DNA from: Owenia fusiformis
Lineage: Eukaryota; Annelida; Polychaeta; Sabellida; Oweniidae
Direction: 5' to 3'
Assembly: GCA_903813345.2 (NCBI GenBank)
Contig: CAIIXF020000010.1
Location: 8,115,169-8,179,168 of the forward strand
Length of the DNA stretch: 64,000 bases
This document shows positions 1 through 23,622 of the stretch, piece after piece. Each line of letters starts with the position of its first letter. The stretch's first letter is position 1. The translations under genes and the position numbers were made by a program. Under the pieces are notes generated by a model. That model was not told where the DNA came from. It made no database searches and saw only the letters and a program-made list of their open reading frames with translations.

Positions 1-59
1 TTCTAATCACAGAATCATGTAAGTTCGAAGAAAACATGATTTCAAGAAGATGCAAGGGT

Positions 60-1087
60 TATCTTAAAAAACTCAAGTTGGTATAATGGTTAATTCTTTT
101 AATGCTGAGGATGTTGCTGCAATTTGTCAAAAATTTGCTTTTTGTAAAAAACACCACATTTGGAAAATATATATTCTCCACTAATATGAGTGCAATGTAA
201 TTTTCAATTCATCAATTGGATTCATTGCCTCGCTGCTTTAATGCTATTGAGATCATGGATTCGCTGTTCTTTATGGTTGGTTACGTACAGAGCATCCTTG
301 AATGATGATGAGGATTTACAGCTTCATCCATGAAGTAAATTCTCGAATACTTGATACAACTGATCTTCCTACAGTTATGTTTCAGTTGCTAAATCTTATG
401 TCCAGACATTCTAAGCTTAAACAAATTCTAAATCTTTATCCAGTAAAAGCAGACAAATTCCATGTTTCTTAACGTGTGTTTTTCACATTTTCATGTGTAA
501 AGTAAGGTAGCAGGTCGATTGAGTCTAAAATAGTAAACATTTACAATTCAAATAGCTTCACGTAATCTTGATACGAGAATAGTTCTGGGCAGTGGCATCA
601 TATTATCTTATGTTTACCGCATCACTTGTAAATATTGATGTATTTTATGCAGTAAAAAGCTTTTTCTTATCTCAGATTGGGAATTTAAGAGGCATAAATG
701 ACTAATCTAGCACCGATATATTATTTTAAATAGTGGACTGAAATACTGATAGGTTATCTTGAAACAGCAGTTCCTGTTGAGTTGATGTGATATGACTTGA
801 TTGGAGGTTTACAAGGAATCAGTCGAATCGATAATAGCTGATTAGAAATGATCGATGCTGATGGGATATTCCTTCTAAAGAATTATATAAAAGGGTATCA
901 TGTGATGTTGAACACACTGGAACAATTCAAAAGGTTGGGGTCAACCCCGAATTATGTCAATCATAATAAGAAAACATTGAAAAATTACTTTCATCAATAT
1001 CTCCAATTTACTAGGTCATTCAATAAATTTGCAGAAAATGTTCAACTGCAGACCCAAGAGTTAAGTCATCAGATCAACCATTCATAG
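60..1087 (+). pseudogene. Coding-like remnants of an unrecognised protein
   Basis: Three short open stretches on the + strand have protein-like composition: about 86-213 (reads MVNSFNAEDVAAICQKF..), 308-472 (HEVNSRILDTTDLPTVMFQ.. then a stop) and 842-1087 (KNYFHQYLQFTRSFNKFAEN.. then a stop). They are separated by stops and frame changes. They could be decayed pieces of one gene or transposon, or the last exons of a gene entering from the left. I do not recognise the family. No convincing splice sites join the pieces; a possible acceptor (gattag) lies just before 846. Confidence is low. Confidence 0.22.
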
Positions 1088-4000
1088 AATGACCTGGTAG
1101 ATGAGTAGGGGTAGGATAGCAATTTCAGTGTCAATACTATAACAAATCAATGTACATGTATATAACTTTACTCATCCCCTCTCCATTAAACATATATTAC
1201 ATTAGTGAATGTATATTGATTAAGATGGAGATCTTTTTGATTCATGGCTAAATATATGACAACTGATTTTATGATGATTTTTGTTACAAGACCCAATTTG
1301 ATTCCAGTCGCATATTCATTCTGTTGATGTGACAAGTGTCACTAAATGAGACTAGACAAAACAGAAAGTTCTAGATCAGTTTTGATTAAAAAGATCATGA
1401 GATCATCAGTCATCTACAGTGAAACTACTAAGGAGAATTGATATCTATTTGAATAAGTCAAAATGGAAAACATCTAATGGTTAGGATTAGAATTTTGATT
1501 TGAAGCTGAAGAAAACTGGGATTACTATATATAATAATTATCATCAACACTTAACAAGCAATTGACTTAAAGGATGTATATAACTATCAAATGCTTAGAA
1601 AATAATTAAAATTAGTTTTTTAAGAATATCATCAATTAGATTCATTTTCATCAATTTAATGCAATAGATACGCTTTCGCTATCTATTCAAATGTAAAAGT
1701 GCCATAATAACGAAAGTGAAAGTATTTGACAACTGTTAGGAATTCCCCAAAATAAATGCCACAATGAATGTCTCCATACCATGCAACATATATTGATGGC
1801 ATAATACTCGTAGCCAACTCTTGTGAAAAACCAATGTAATGTGATGTAATTTCCCTAGCAACGATAGATTTGGAGAAACCCCCAAACTGTTAAGTGGATT
1901 CCCAAAATTATTTCACATTTATATACAAAATTAACTCTAACTTGGGTAAAATAAGCGATCTATCATATTGGAATCATTTCCTCATATTAATACAAATATA
2001 TGATAATAATAGCTTATAATGCTTTCAAGAAATAAGCCCAAAAATGGGAATTTTATTGTAATTGAATTAAGGTAGGCCCCTCATTAGATATACTGGACCA
2101 TGGGCGTTCTGAAAATTGCTAAAAGTAAGGGTCATTGTAACAGCTCTCACTCCGTCAATATTTTGTCAATTTCTGTATTCCTTATATGGAATGAAAGATG
2201 AATATCTACTCCAAATACACATGCCTTATTAAAGCTTTGAAAAGGAGTGAAAATCACTTTAATAGTTATATACAACCTTTAACCTCTGGACATTGATTTG
2301 TTAGTGATTGAAGCATTGGGATCTCAAGTGGGAGTTAAACCAAGGAATTCCACAAGAACCATGAACTAGAAAAAAGCAACTCCTCAGAATAACAAATTCC
2401 AAGGAAAAAACATTTTATCAAATCACTTGTCATCTTTAACAATTGCATGAAAGAAATACCAGGTAGTAATATTCCCTAAATTTTGATCAAATCTGATAAC
2501 TGGTATTTGATCCAGATAAAGTGTTTAAAACTATCATGTCAAGTAAAAGCTATCATGTTAAGGTACTGGAGGCCATTCTCGAAAGTTTCGTTATTAACGA
2601 ATCGTTAATTCAATTGTTTGTAAAACATTTTTCCATTTCTCGAAAGTTAACAATTCGCGATGATGTCATGATTTTTATTGATTTATTCGTTATCCATGAT
2701 TGATTTTACGAGTATGAATGGGGGTCTCGTTATTCCATTAACGATGCAGTGTCCATAGAAACGGCCTCCTGGTTAAGTAAAAAGGAAAAAGATTTTCCTT
2801 GTACATGAATGTATTTCATGTGTAAAGAGGACAAAGACATGTCAAAGTGAACATCACATTTAAACACATATAGCTTTTTAATAACTATGAATTGTACATG
2901 CTTGGGCCCCTAAAGGGAGCATAAAGACTGTGAAATAATGGTAATTTTTTAATGTTTCAAGGAGTAGGGTTGCAACAGTGCAACATTTGTAAGAATCCAA
3001 AATTTCCACAAATCATCTTACCTTACCAAGGAACATCAGATGAGCATAAAAATGTGTAATTTTTCTGCAATTCTCAATCGAGTCACATGTTATTTTTCAA
3101 ACAGGAATCATTCCTTCCACACATTGTCTACATCTTCCAGTTTTGTACAAGGAGTGCACTTATGTGCCTAGAAAAGACTGGTGAGAAGATTTGTTTCGTA
3201 AAATGTATAAATAAAACGAGAAAAAGCAGGAAAAAAATTCTGAATTTTCTGAATTATTTCACTGAATTTTCTTGTTTTTCTATATATTTTATCAAAACAT
3301 TCTTCTTTCCATTCTTTTCAAGGTACATTAGTGCACTTGACATGCAAAAGTGAGAGAAAATGTGACCCTATTGAGGGTTGCAGCAAAATTCCGAACATGC
3401 ACCCTGACCTAAAGGCCAACATTTCTAATAAATTATTATATATCCTTGAAAGAATTGATATTACACCTTGCAAAGAAACATCATACATGTAACATGACCA
3501 CTGAAGCGTTTTTACAAGGCACTGTTACCCAAGAGTTAGTTGAAGGTAAGATTTGTGACCTTAATACTCTGCAAAAACAATAACCCACTTCCTGATAAAC
3601 CACTTAATGTGTTATGGATACCTCATTTTGTTCCAACCTGCAGAATAAAGGCTCTCGGGTCAGAACAAAGAACAAAAATTCAACATTTCAGTTCAGTTCT
3701 GGAACAAGTAATTCTTAAACTTTTTCACAGCTTCTGGCCGACAAATCGCCAGAAAACAACAATAAAAATCTGACTTGTTGCGCTGGAATTTATTTCCCCA
3801 ATCATGGAAAGTGCCCAAGATTACCGTCGACACTTTCATGATAGATTTTTGCTTCCAAATATATAATATATATCTAATACAAGCAGTCACTCTGTTCCGA
3901 ACCATTCCGAAATTGTTCCATTCCCAAACCAAATGTTCTAAACTGTTCATATTTTTCTGTTCCATGAGATCTCTAAACAACCTGAGCCATAGATACTATC

Positions 4001-5436
4001 AAATTTTATGTACAATGAATACCACTGGACTTTTCAAAAATTTTATTTTCTCTAAAAAAGTAGATTGCTGATTCAGTACCAGATACTAATATTTAGATCC
4101 TAACACTTCAAACATATGATCCTAACCTGCCATACTGTTAGAGTAAATGCATTTGTCAGTTTTATTAAACCTATCGCTCACCTTAAAATGAATGACAAAA
4201 CATCAACAAGTTACAAATCCGGAAATGAAAAAAAGAAAAAAGAATTTTGGAAACTTTTGAACACTTTTAAAGTTGTATATCTTGACTTATAAACCACTAC
4301 CACATATAAAACTCACCTGAGGATGGCCTCGATATATTCCTTTTAATTACTACAGTCGATTAAGTCCAATAGACAAAGAGATATATCAGAAAATAGTGGA
4401 AAATGTGTGAAGATTTAGCTTTTCAGCGCTCCCAGGAAATTTTGCCGGAGTGAATCTGCCAATTGATTTGATTGGTGCAAAATTGAGTGGGCGTGTCACT
4501 AACCCGAAAGTGAAAGATCCACAACTCCCAGTGAAAGCCTGGTTGTCATGTCCAGATCCAGATCCTTCGTTAAAATAACGCCCAAACAGATCAAATCAGA
4601 TTAAAGTGTCTGAAGGAGATCCCTTTTGGGTATTGAAGGCGATTGCCATGATTGTATAACATTGTGCCATTAGTTTAGCTTGATTGTGTCAACTGGCGTC
4701 AAACGCGGTCGGATTGTGTGCTCCGTTTCCATCCCTCAAAAGTCATAATGAGGGGGCATTCTCATACCACATCCTAAAATTTGGGTCCATTGCCATACCA
4801 AATGTCAAACAAAAAGGTACCCCATGTGCGCCGAGGATCCCCGTCAAATGTGTGCTGTTCGATTGAAAGTGATAATGACTGGACTTATAGACGATATGTT
4901 ACTAACTTCAAGCATTCTATATCAATCATCCGTGTTCAAGAAATACGCCGCGCTCCCGAAGTTATGTTTGACCAAACCATCGGCATATCAGGCTCTCATA
5001 CTAAGGGTACACGTAAATGGATGGGCCCAAAATATAAAAAAAAGTATGTATCAAAATAAAATATCATTTTGACCGGTACTGGAAACGGGCCTTTCGTGAA
5101 AGATGATCGTCAAAACTTTTAAATAGGGGCCATGGATGGGGTAACATTTCTCTGCTCTTGTCAATTACCAGGTCTACCCCTGCAGAGTCCCATAACATCG
5201 GTCAGATATCACAGTGAACTTAGGAACGTCGCAAGCAACTTACAAAGCACGCCTGCTCTACGGCGGCCGTAGCTTCGCAAAATTGATATAGAAAATGTAC
5301 ATCGTTCTGCTTGGCCCTATATTTTATGCTGCATAGCCTATTTCTATCGAGTTTTGGTTTACCACAGATCAAGTGTGACCGAGGCATTATCAGAATATTG
5401 GCAAATAACTATTTATATGGAGTTTCTCGCTTACAC
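1088..5436. other. Intergenic, no gene recognised
   Basis: AT-rich DNA with no reading frame I can assign. Several 60-100 codon open frames between 3540 and 5072 overlap on both strands and show no family motif or coherent splice pattern. A left-truncated copy of a TTAA foldback element lies near 3062-3409 (separate entry). Confidence 0.5.
3062..3409. mobile_element. Foldback MITE, TTAA family, copy A (left end diverged)
   Basis: The right end reads ..gagggttgcagcaaaatt.. and ..catgcaccctgacc followed by taaa, matching the ends of copies at 27631-28037 and 49040-49391. The left arm (tgcaattctcaatcgagtc at about 3065) is its inverted counterpart but the outermost bases are lost or diverged. 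The loop contains a second inverted repeat (cagaattttt/ctgaattttct region, about 3220-3275). No coding capacity. Confidence 0.6.
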
Positions 5437-6407
5437 ATACACTCCCCTCCATTAGTTTGGCAACCTTTTTCCCCCATTGAACTACGTGTTAAAGCCTCTT
5501 TACCTTTGAATTTTTATTTACTTAACCTGCGATGAAAATACTTATACTATTGATGGAAACGTAATTTGACTTTAATTCCAATACCTCCAAATTTTCTCAA
5601 TTTTTTTCCCTCAATTACAATAGGTCGAAAATTGATGATAAATTTGATGAATTTTTGAAAATCGACATTCCCATGTTAACCAATGGAAAATGGTAGGTTT
5701 GCCGCAAGTCATTTTACAGAATATCCATCCATCCAAGTCCTTGCAAAAATACGAGTTAGGCAGGCAATTGAATTTGCTAACTTTATTTAACAAAAAATTG
5801 ATATGTTTCTTCAGGTTTAACAAAGTTATAGGGCTTTAAAGTCAAAATTGTTTTTCAAAAAACCTCTCCCATTGAAATAACACAGGGGGCGAAAAATTAT
5901 TTTCAAAAATGACTTTGAAGCGCTGTAACTTTAATATTCATCAAATAAACTAAACACTTAGTGTTCAAAAAAGTTAGACATTTCAATTTTCTATATAAAT
6001 TTTTTTTTGCTGAATCTTTTACTGAAAAGATATCCTGATTTCTGATTTACCCCGAACCCTCCATTTCCCATTGGATTACATGGGAATGACGATTTTCAAA
6101 AATTCATCAAATTTATCATCAATTTTCGACCTATTGTAATTGAGGAAAAAAATTGAGAAAATTTGGAGGTATTGGAAATAAAGTCAAGTTACCTTTCCAT
6201 CATCCTCCTAAGCAGGTGTCCAGAATCCGTACCTCCTTCAAAGAAGATATTCTGGATTTTGAAGCCCTGTGATCGGAGGATGCCTTTCCATCAATACCAT
6301 AAGTTATTTCATTGCCTGTTAAGTAAATAAAAATTCAAACGTAAAGAGGCTTTAACACGTAGTTCAATGGGGGAAAAAGGTTGCCAAACTTATGGAGGGG
6401 AGTGTAC
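5437..6407. mobile_element. Long-armed foldback element
   Basis: The segment beginning acactcccctccattagttt (5439) returns inverted as aaacttatggaggggagtgt near 6387-6405. The arms continue inward through a shared 'acgtgttaaagcctctttac' block (5485 onward; inverted at about 6339-6358) and a block near 5580-5680 that reappears inverted at about 6070-6180. The right arm has an extra stretch of about 90 bp (6200-6295) that is itself palindromic (tttccatcatcctcc ... ggaggatgcctttccatc). No open frame of note, so probably a non-autonomous DNA transposon. A target duplication was not resolved. Confidence 0.7.
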
Positions 6408-6925
6408 ATGTAGCATGTAATAGTTTAAAGTTAAAGTTCCTCAAAAGAAAGCCAATGGGTCTTTTTATGATTTTCCAAGGGGGAAGCCGTTATGAAGAGG
6501 GGAAATCGAGGTAAAATATCACTACAGTAGTTCTTCAAGGGTGGTGCGGTTTTTCGAGAATTGTCATTTTTGCCGCATAAATCAAATCGCGTAAGTCAGG
6601 GGGGGGGGGGGTCGGGTCGGTTACTCCCTATATTAGGGCCACTCAGCCTATTTTGTAGTATTTTATTGTTTTTATATTGTTTTTAGTCACTTTCAAGTGT
6701 TTAATCAATAGAATCAGAAAGAAGATTTTTTTCAATCATTTTGTATTTGGTGAAGGGGAACGGGGAAAGGACAGGAAAATTTCACTAATTAAAAAAATGT
6801 ACACTTTTGAGATGCTATTTGGAGCTTATTGGGCACTTGTATGAGTCAATATAAAAAATGTGAAATTTTCGATTTTTTTTATAAAAGGGTGAGGTGGGAT
6901 GGAGATGCCAGAGGGGGAGCAGGGG

Positions 6926-7245
6926 GTTGTCCCCAGAAACATTGACCGTATCAAGGTGCGATTTGATGATGTCTGGGTACTTTAAAAGTGTGAGACAATA
7001 CATGAAATTCAGAAAATTTTCAATTGGTTTGTCGGGGATGTGAGGGTTGACCAACTCTCCGAGAAAATTTTGCAATTTTAAGATGATATTTGGTGCTTTC
7101 TGGGCACAGAGAGCAAGCAAGTGTTAGTCCCCAAGAAAGATTGGCAATATCAAGGAGCTTGATGTCGATGATGTCTGGGGACTCTGTTTGCTGAGACAAT
7201 ACATAAACTAAATTCAGAACTATTTAATAGTTTTGTCGGGGGGGG
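6926..7245. repeat. Diverged tandem duplication, about 195-200 bp unit
   Basis: Two units share ..gtccccagaaa.., 'atatcaaggag/tatcaaggtg', 'gatgatgtctggg', 'gagacaatacat', 'aattcagaa' and 'gttttgtcggg' in the same order (6926-7035 and 7120-7240). It is flanked by G-runs at about 6600 and 7240. The following 7270-7530 ends in cctggctacggccatg, which resembles the terminal 'ggctacggg' motif of the element at 39037-40133, so this region may be a decayed copy of a related transposon. Confidence 0.5.
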
Positions 7246-7589
7246 GGGTCCTTCTAAATCAATAAAATAATAGGCATTTAAAAAGATTGGGCATTACTGG
7301 GCATTGTTTTTCAAAGTTTGGGCTTAGCTCTAATTTTCTTCCTCGCAAGCGCGGAGATTTTTAGGACCCCTCCCCTATTTTCGGGGCCACCCCTGGTGTC
7401 TTGTTATAACATCCTTGTAATTACAATGCAAAGTGCGATGTTGGTTTTAAAGCATGATAAACATTTTATGTGTGGATGTGGGGGGATCGAATCCCCCTCC
7501 CCTTTCCAAAACCTGGCTACGGCCATGCACTTGTATTTTCCTGACAAAAGGTGGCTCCATGCAATAGCCTAGGCGCAATGATTTGATGA

Positions 7590-9884
7590 CAGGGTTCGTA
7601 CACACCTGGAAATGTCAGGGAAATTGATTTATTTTTCCAGGTGCTGGAAATGTCAGGGAATTTTAAAATTGGGTCAAAAAGGGCCAAAAATGTCAGGGAA
7701 TTTTGAAACAGTAGATGTGTCAGGGAAATGTCAGGGAATTTTGTATCATTGTTGAAAAAACAGTGTTCCAGAAAAATACATTTTAGGGCTATGACAGGAT
7801 ATCATCGAAATCCAAAATCATGTAGTTGTTTCCACAAATTGCAAATCTTTTCATTAGGGTTGATTGAATGAGATTAGATCTGGTATTGTCTATTTGAACA
7901 GTGTGAACATTATACTAAAACCGAACAATAAAAATAATGTATAGATGATATAACACAATTATGCTTTTCCATGTAGTAAGCTTAGTCTTAGGCCATTCAA
8001 AGTTAATTACTGGTATATGTTTCATGGTTTGTTGAGGGGTTAATCTGAGGGGGGGGGGCAGGAGGTGAAAAACAAAAAAAATGCTGAGAGCTCTTTACAG
8101 TGTTAAATTGTATTTGTATTAAGAAGCTGTCGGTTCCATAGTCCGACCGACGTCAGTCTTTTCAACTTTCAGGGGCTTTGCCAATTTTGAAAACCTTAGC
8201 ACATGGAAGTAGGCAACCAAAATGTGGGTGGGGTACTATTAACAGATTTTGAATGTGGTCCAAATTTTTGTTCGTGTAAAGATGAACTCAGCATTTTACT
8301 TTGGCTCAAATTTTGTATGATGTAGCCTTAGGGGGACAAAGAACCTGCTCAAGAATAAATGTTCAAGATAATCTCTGAATTCAAAATTGCCACTATTTTT
8401 TATAAAATTTTTGATAATTTAAAGAAGTTTCATTAGGTGGGAATTGCCCCTCAAGTGAGTTGCTATTTTTCTAGTAGGATTTAGATCAAAATTTTAAAGT
8501 TTTAGTTGTCATTTTGATTCATTACAAAACATTAACAAATTATAGTTTGAAATGCTTAGAATGCACCATATACAATGTCAGTTTTAAAAAATTTCCGTGG
8601 TGAAGCTCCGTAAAGTTAAGTCATGAGAAATGGTACTGAAGGACAAACCCAAAATGTTTCATAATAAGTCTTTTTGTCTTCTTTAATAATACAGTTGTTT
8701 GAGATGCTTCCTAGTCAACTCGTACCCAAGACAACTGGTACCAAAGACAACTTGTACCCAAGACAACTCGTACCCAAGACAACTCGTACCCAAGTTTATT
8801 TTCAGTATGTAAGGCTTATTTCCTAAAAAAGGATCTTGTTTTTCTCAATTTAAATATCTCAAAAGTTGCTTCTACACTATATTAATAACTTCTGAAAACG
8901 GGATGGGTATTGAAATGCGATAAAGTTAAAAACCACATTGCCCATGTTATTTTCCCGTAAGGAAAACTCACGCTATCCATTGTTTTCAGCATGATTTTGG
9001 TCATAGAAAATTGATATCTTCAAAACTAGACTTTCAATACCATTATAGTTTGAAGATGTATTAGACCCCTTGTTGAATAGGACTAATCTTTTCATGCAAT
9101 AAAAATCAGAAAAATTATATCCTCTTTTGAGCAAATAAGTTCAACATTTTGAAAAAATTGTAGATGTGGAGTCCCTATTCATAATTTTTCGAATTGTTCA
9201 ATTGATATTTTTATCGCCATGGGGACTTCACTTAAAATAAAACATATTGTTTTAATAAAATTTACTGTATTTATGCCCAGAAAGTACTCATGGTGAAAGA
9301 TATGACTAAATCACTTGCCATACTGCACATGGACCCTAGGCCCAAGTTTTGATAAATCTTTATATTTTTGATAATACCATCTTGAAGATCTGACACTTGT
9401 TCCAAACACTCATAAACATACAAAAATACCTCTAATATTTTGAACAATGATTATGAATATGTGGAATAAACATAGATCTCTTCCCTCAAACATCCTGAAT
9501 CTGTGACCAATATAAAATAATTGTCAAAATAGATGGACACTTAGTTTTTCAAACCTCAAAATGTCACAAAATTAAATAGATTTCTTCCAAAAACTCTTCA
9601 ACATACTTCCAACTATTCTGAACTGTATGTAACAATTATGATATGTATTTCTTTACCTATTCCCATTCCAACACTTGATTGAAAACAAAACATGAATTGA
9701 GTACGAGTTGTCTTGGGTACGGCTCGACTTGGTACGAGTTGTCTTGTGTACGACTTGACCAGTTACCGTTTGAGACTTTTTAGAGGCCGTGCAAGAAAAA
9801 TTAGATCTGGAAATTTCCTTTTTTGCCTGGAAATGTCAGGGAATTGTCAGGGAAATTCATTTTGAAAAAGGTGTACGAACCCTG
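7590..9884. mobile_element. DNA transposon with CAGGGTTCGTACAC termini, 5-bp target duplication
   Basis: The left end is cagggttcgtacacacc (7590) and the right end ggtgtacgaaccctg (to 9884), giving inverted termini. GATGA flanks both sides (7585-7589 and 9885-9889), a 5-bp target-site duplication. The subterminal DNA repeats the phrase 'ctggaaatgtcagggaa' many times at both ends (7607-7740 and 9825-9860). No transposase frame is visible, so the copy is non-autonomous. A second element (8705-9767) is inserted in it. The superfamily is not certain. Confidence 0.8.
8705..9767. mobile_element. Nested element with 8-bp target duplication (hAT-like)
   Basis: GTTTGAGA flanks both sides (8697-8704 and 9768-9775). 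The ends are diverged inverted repeats built from a short tandem unit, caactcgtacccaagacaac, several times at 8716-8793 and inverted (gttgtcttgggtacg) at 9705-9760. An 8-bp duplication is typical of hAT elements, but no transposase is present, so the assignment is an inference. It sits inside the older 7590-9884 element. Confidence 0.68.
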
Positions 9885-10688
9885 GATGAGTTTCAGCTTA
9901 TTTTAGAACAATTTTTACATATATTTCGGAATAGGCCATCACACTTAAAAATGAGTTTAACAAACAACTTTAGCCTAATTGTTAACTTTCTATCCTAAAA
10001 ATATATTTCTATTTTCTATTTAACACTTAAATTGGTGTTTGCCTCCGGGTAGACATTCACCTTATCTTGGTTCTCCCTAGAAGGCCTATCTATGACCAAA
10101 AAGGCCCACTTTCTGGGTCCACCCAGATCCGCCAGTGCTATCAGACATTGATCTTTTGATGCTCCCCTAATTGCGGCGACCTTAGGTAAAAGTTGCCGAA
10201 TGATGTAAGTTTAGTTAATCAGATGTAATAATCATAGCATAGGCGTAGCCGTGGGGGGATGCGATGGGTGCTTCTAGTTCAATTTTGAAGGAAGTTGCAT
10301 CAATTTTTGTAAAATTCAGAATAATTCTTATTTTTTGCTTGTTTGTGCCACAATCGCACCCCCTGACTGAAAACCTATTTTTTGGCGATAGCATGACAAA
10401 TCAAGATGCATGGCTCAGCTATTTTTCGTCAACAGATCACGTGACTCGTACATGGAGTTGATAGGGGATCTGTCAATTTGAATCAGATATGGCAATAGGC
10501 GAGTAATCGCTTGATTAAACATTGATCATTTAAACGCTTTATTATAAGCCAAGCAGATTTCATACCAGAGGTGCATATGTATTTATAATAAGCCGCAGTT
10601 GAACTGTTCTCAAAAATTAGGAAAACAAGAACGGGGAAGTCAAATTACAAAGTGACTCAGAATCAAGTCCCTCTCTTCACTTTCAAAC
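9885..10688. repeat. Upstream flank of malic enzyme with a dispersed-repeat copy
   Basis: About 10240-10440 begins gcataggcgtagccgtgg and contains a stretch whose translation ([15 protein letters not shown]) is found again on the opposite strand at about 35911-36080, so both are copies of one dispersed repeat rather than genes. The final 200 bases before 10689 would hold the malic enzyme promoter and 5' UTR; no TATA box is convincing. Confidence 0.55.
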
Positions 10689-21697
<11,009 letters not shown>

Positions 21698-22250
21698 ATA
21701 TGATTCCAACTTTTGACTTATATTCCAGGGATTGGATCAAAATATCAAGTTTTTTTATCTAACTAAAGCTAGGGGTGGTCTCAACAGTTGTGGAAAAAGT
21801 AAATTTCTTTGGAGAGGACTGGGGAGGTTCTGTAAATGACAGTTTCATTGGTGAAGAATGTAGATTTTTAAAAATGTGATAGGCAAATAAGCACTTTCAG
21901 ATTTTGTTTTATAAAGGGTGAAAGGGAACAATGATGAAGTTACCTGCAATGGCACACACGGTAAAGAACTATTAACTCTTTACCTGTTTACTAGTTAATC
22001 ATCAGCAGTTACAGTAAATCGTTTTTAGAGTATTTGGAGTTAGGACAGTGATATTTTTCTTGGAAATCCATGGTAAAATTGGATTTTCATACAAAATAAA
22101 ACATTGGCACTAATGAATAAAAAATATATTCATTCATACACACAAGAAATCACTACTTATTGAGAGATATTGTTTCTAAAGTTATTTTTAATATCTTATT
22201 ATGTTATCATTATATTATATTATATTAGAGTTGTAACTCTAACACATATT
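21698..22250. other. Malic enzyme 3' flank
   Basis: Probable 3' UTR and downstream DNA. It includes AATAAA at 22095-22100 and a TA-rich run (22208-22226). No other feature is seen. Confidence 0.4.
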
Positions 22251-23082
22251 CACAGGCTGGTATCGAAAGATTTGTCCGCTGTGACGGAGCATGCTATTTT
22301 TCATAAAAACACTAAGAATGCTTCACGATTTATTTTTTAACTCATATGTTTCGTTATATCAAAGATAATTACTTACTCCATGCAATGGATATATCATTTG
22401 CGTGTAACCTTCACTTCTGTTTGAAGTCCAATAACGTTAGGAGTAAAATCTATTGAAAACGGCGCCAGAGTATCAAACTCTAAAATGTACCATTTCTTTT
22501 TTAACTTTTTAATGGCATGATATAGTGACACGATAATATTAACATATGTTTTCAGCATAACTCTGAATGTATTAATGATATATTAATGCATTGGGTCTTT
22601 TTAATTTTTTTTATAAAAAATAATATTAATATATTTTGTCCGCTGTGACGGAGCATTTTCACAGTTCACATTTGCAACTGCTCCGTCACAGCGGACAAAA
22701 AAATTAAACATTATTTTTTATAAAAGAATTAAAAAGACCAAATACATCAACATCTCATTTATACCTTCATAGTTATGCTGAAACCATGTGTAAATATTAT
22801 CGTGTCACTATATCGTGCCATTAGAAAGTTAAACAAGAAATGGTACATTTTGAAGTATGATACTCCAACGCCATTTTCAATAGCTTTTCTTCCCAGCGTA
22901 ATTGGACTTCAAACAGAAGTGAAAGTTACCCGCAAATGATATATCCATTGCATGGAGTAAGTAATTTTGTATGGTATAACGAAAGATATGAGTTAAAAAA
23001 TAAATCGTGAAGTATTCTTAGTGTTTTTATGAAAAATAGCATGCTCCGTCACAGCGGACAAATATTTCGATACCAGCCTGTG
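22251..23082. mobile_element. 832-bp foldback element with four copies of a GC-rich motif
   Basis: The element is almost one long hairpin: arms of about 400 bp running from cacaggctggtatcga (22251) to tcgataccagcctgtg (23082). ATATT flanks both sides (22246-22250, 23083-23087), a 5-bp target duplication. The motif TTTGTCCGCTGTGACGGAGC occurs near each outer end (22270s and about 23042) and twice around the centre (22637 and, inverted, 22679), flanking a short loop. It stands out from AT-rich surroundings and is a good candidate transposase-binding site. No open frame. Confidence 0.88.
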
Positions 23083-23103
23083 ATATTAAAACATAAATAA
23101 TTA

Positions 23104-23622
23104 TCCCAACGAACGAAGTTCGGTAGAGATATAGTGAAGCCTTCCGTCCGTCAGTCTGTCAGTCAGTCCGTCCGTCTGTCTCCGTGTTTTTCATCCTGAC
23201 CCCCAGGGGCCGGAAAACAGAAATTTTCGCTAATTTTTAGATCTTTCTGAAGTATAGCTTTATTATACTCAAATGAAAGGCAATTAAGAGTAGATTGCAA
23301 ATATTGTATCTTTTTTCTGATTCGAGCCTCGTAAAATTCAAAATGGCCGTCTTATCTACGATTTGGCAATAATTTTTCGATCCCTTCAAAGTATGGCTAT
23401 ATTATACTCAAATTGAAGGAATTTTGGAGTAGATCACAATTATGGTATTATTTTTCAGATTTGTACCTCAGAAAATTCAAAATGGCTGCTTTGCAGGAAT
23501 TCACAATTCTGAAATCTAATTTTTTCAATTTTAACCAAAGTAATGAGTATAATTGATTGAAATTCGGTAATTGATATTTTGTTCGTTGGGATTTGCTACT
23601 CCGCGGAGTTCCCGTTATCTAG
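23104..23622 (+). mobile_element. Non-autonomous Helitron-like element, copy 2
   Basis: Same ends as the copy at 18488-19687: TCCCAACGAACGAAGTTCGG after A at 23103, ACTCCGCGGAGT hairpin at 23598-23609, inverted copy of the 5' end at 23581-23591, and ATCTAG before T at 23623. At 519 bp it lacks the long internal duplication seen in copy 1 and appears to be an internal-deletion derivative. Confidence 0.85.

Noticed and set aside
3540-4071. Adjacent and overlapping open frames on both strands
   Set aside because: No splice logic, no recognisable domain and AT-rich codon use; consistent with chance or decayed repeat.
4684-5072. Three overlapping + strand open frames (60-92 codons)
   Set aside because: They compete in different frames, show no conserved motif, and are not joined to any gene model.
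10264-10461. 65-codon frame beginning [14 protein letters not shown]
   Set aside because: The same peptide appears at 35933-36151 on the other strand, with stops and frame drift, so it belongs to a dispersed repeat rather than a gene or malic enzyme upstream exon.
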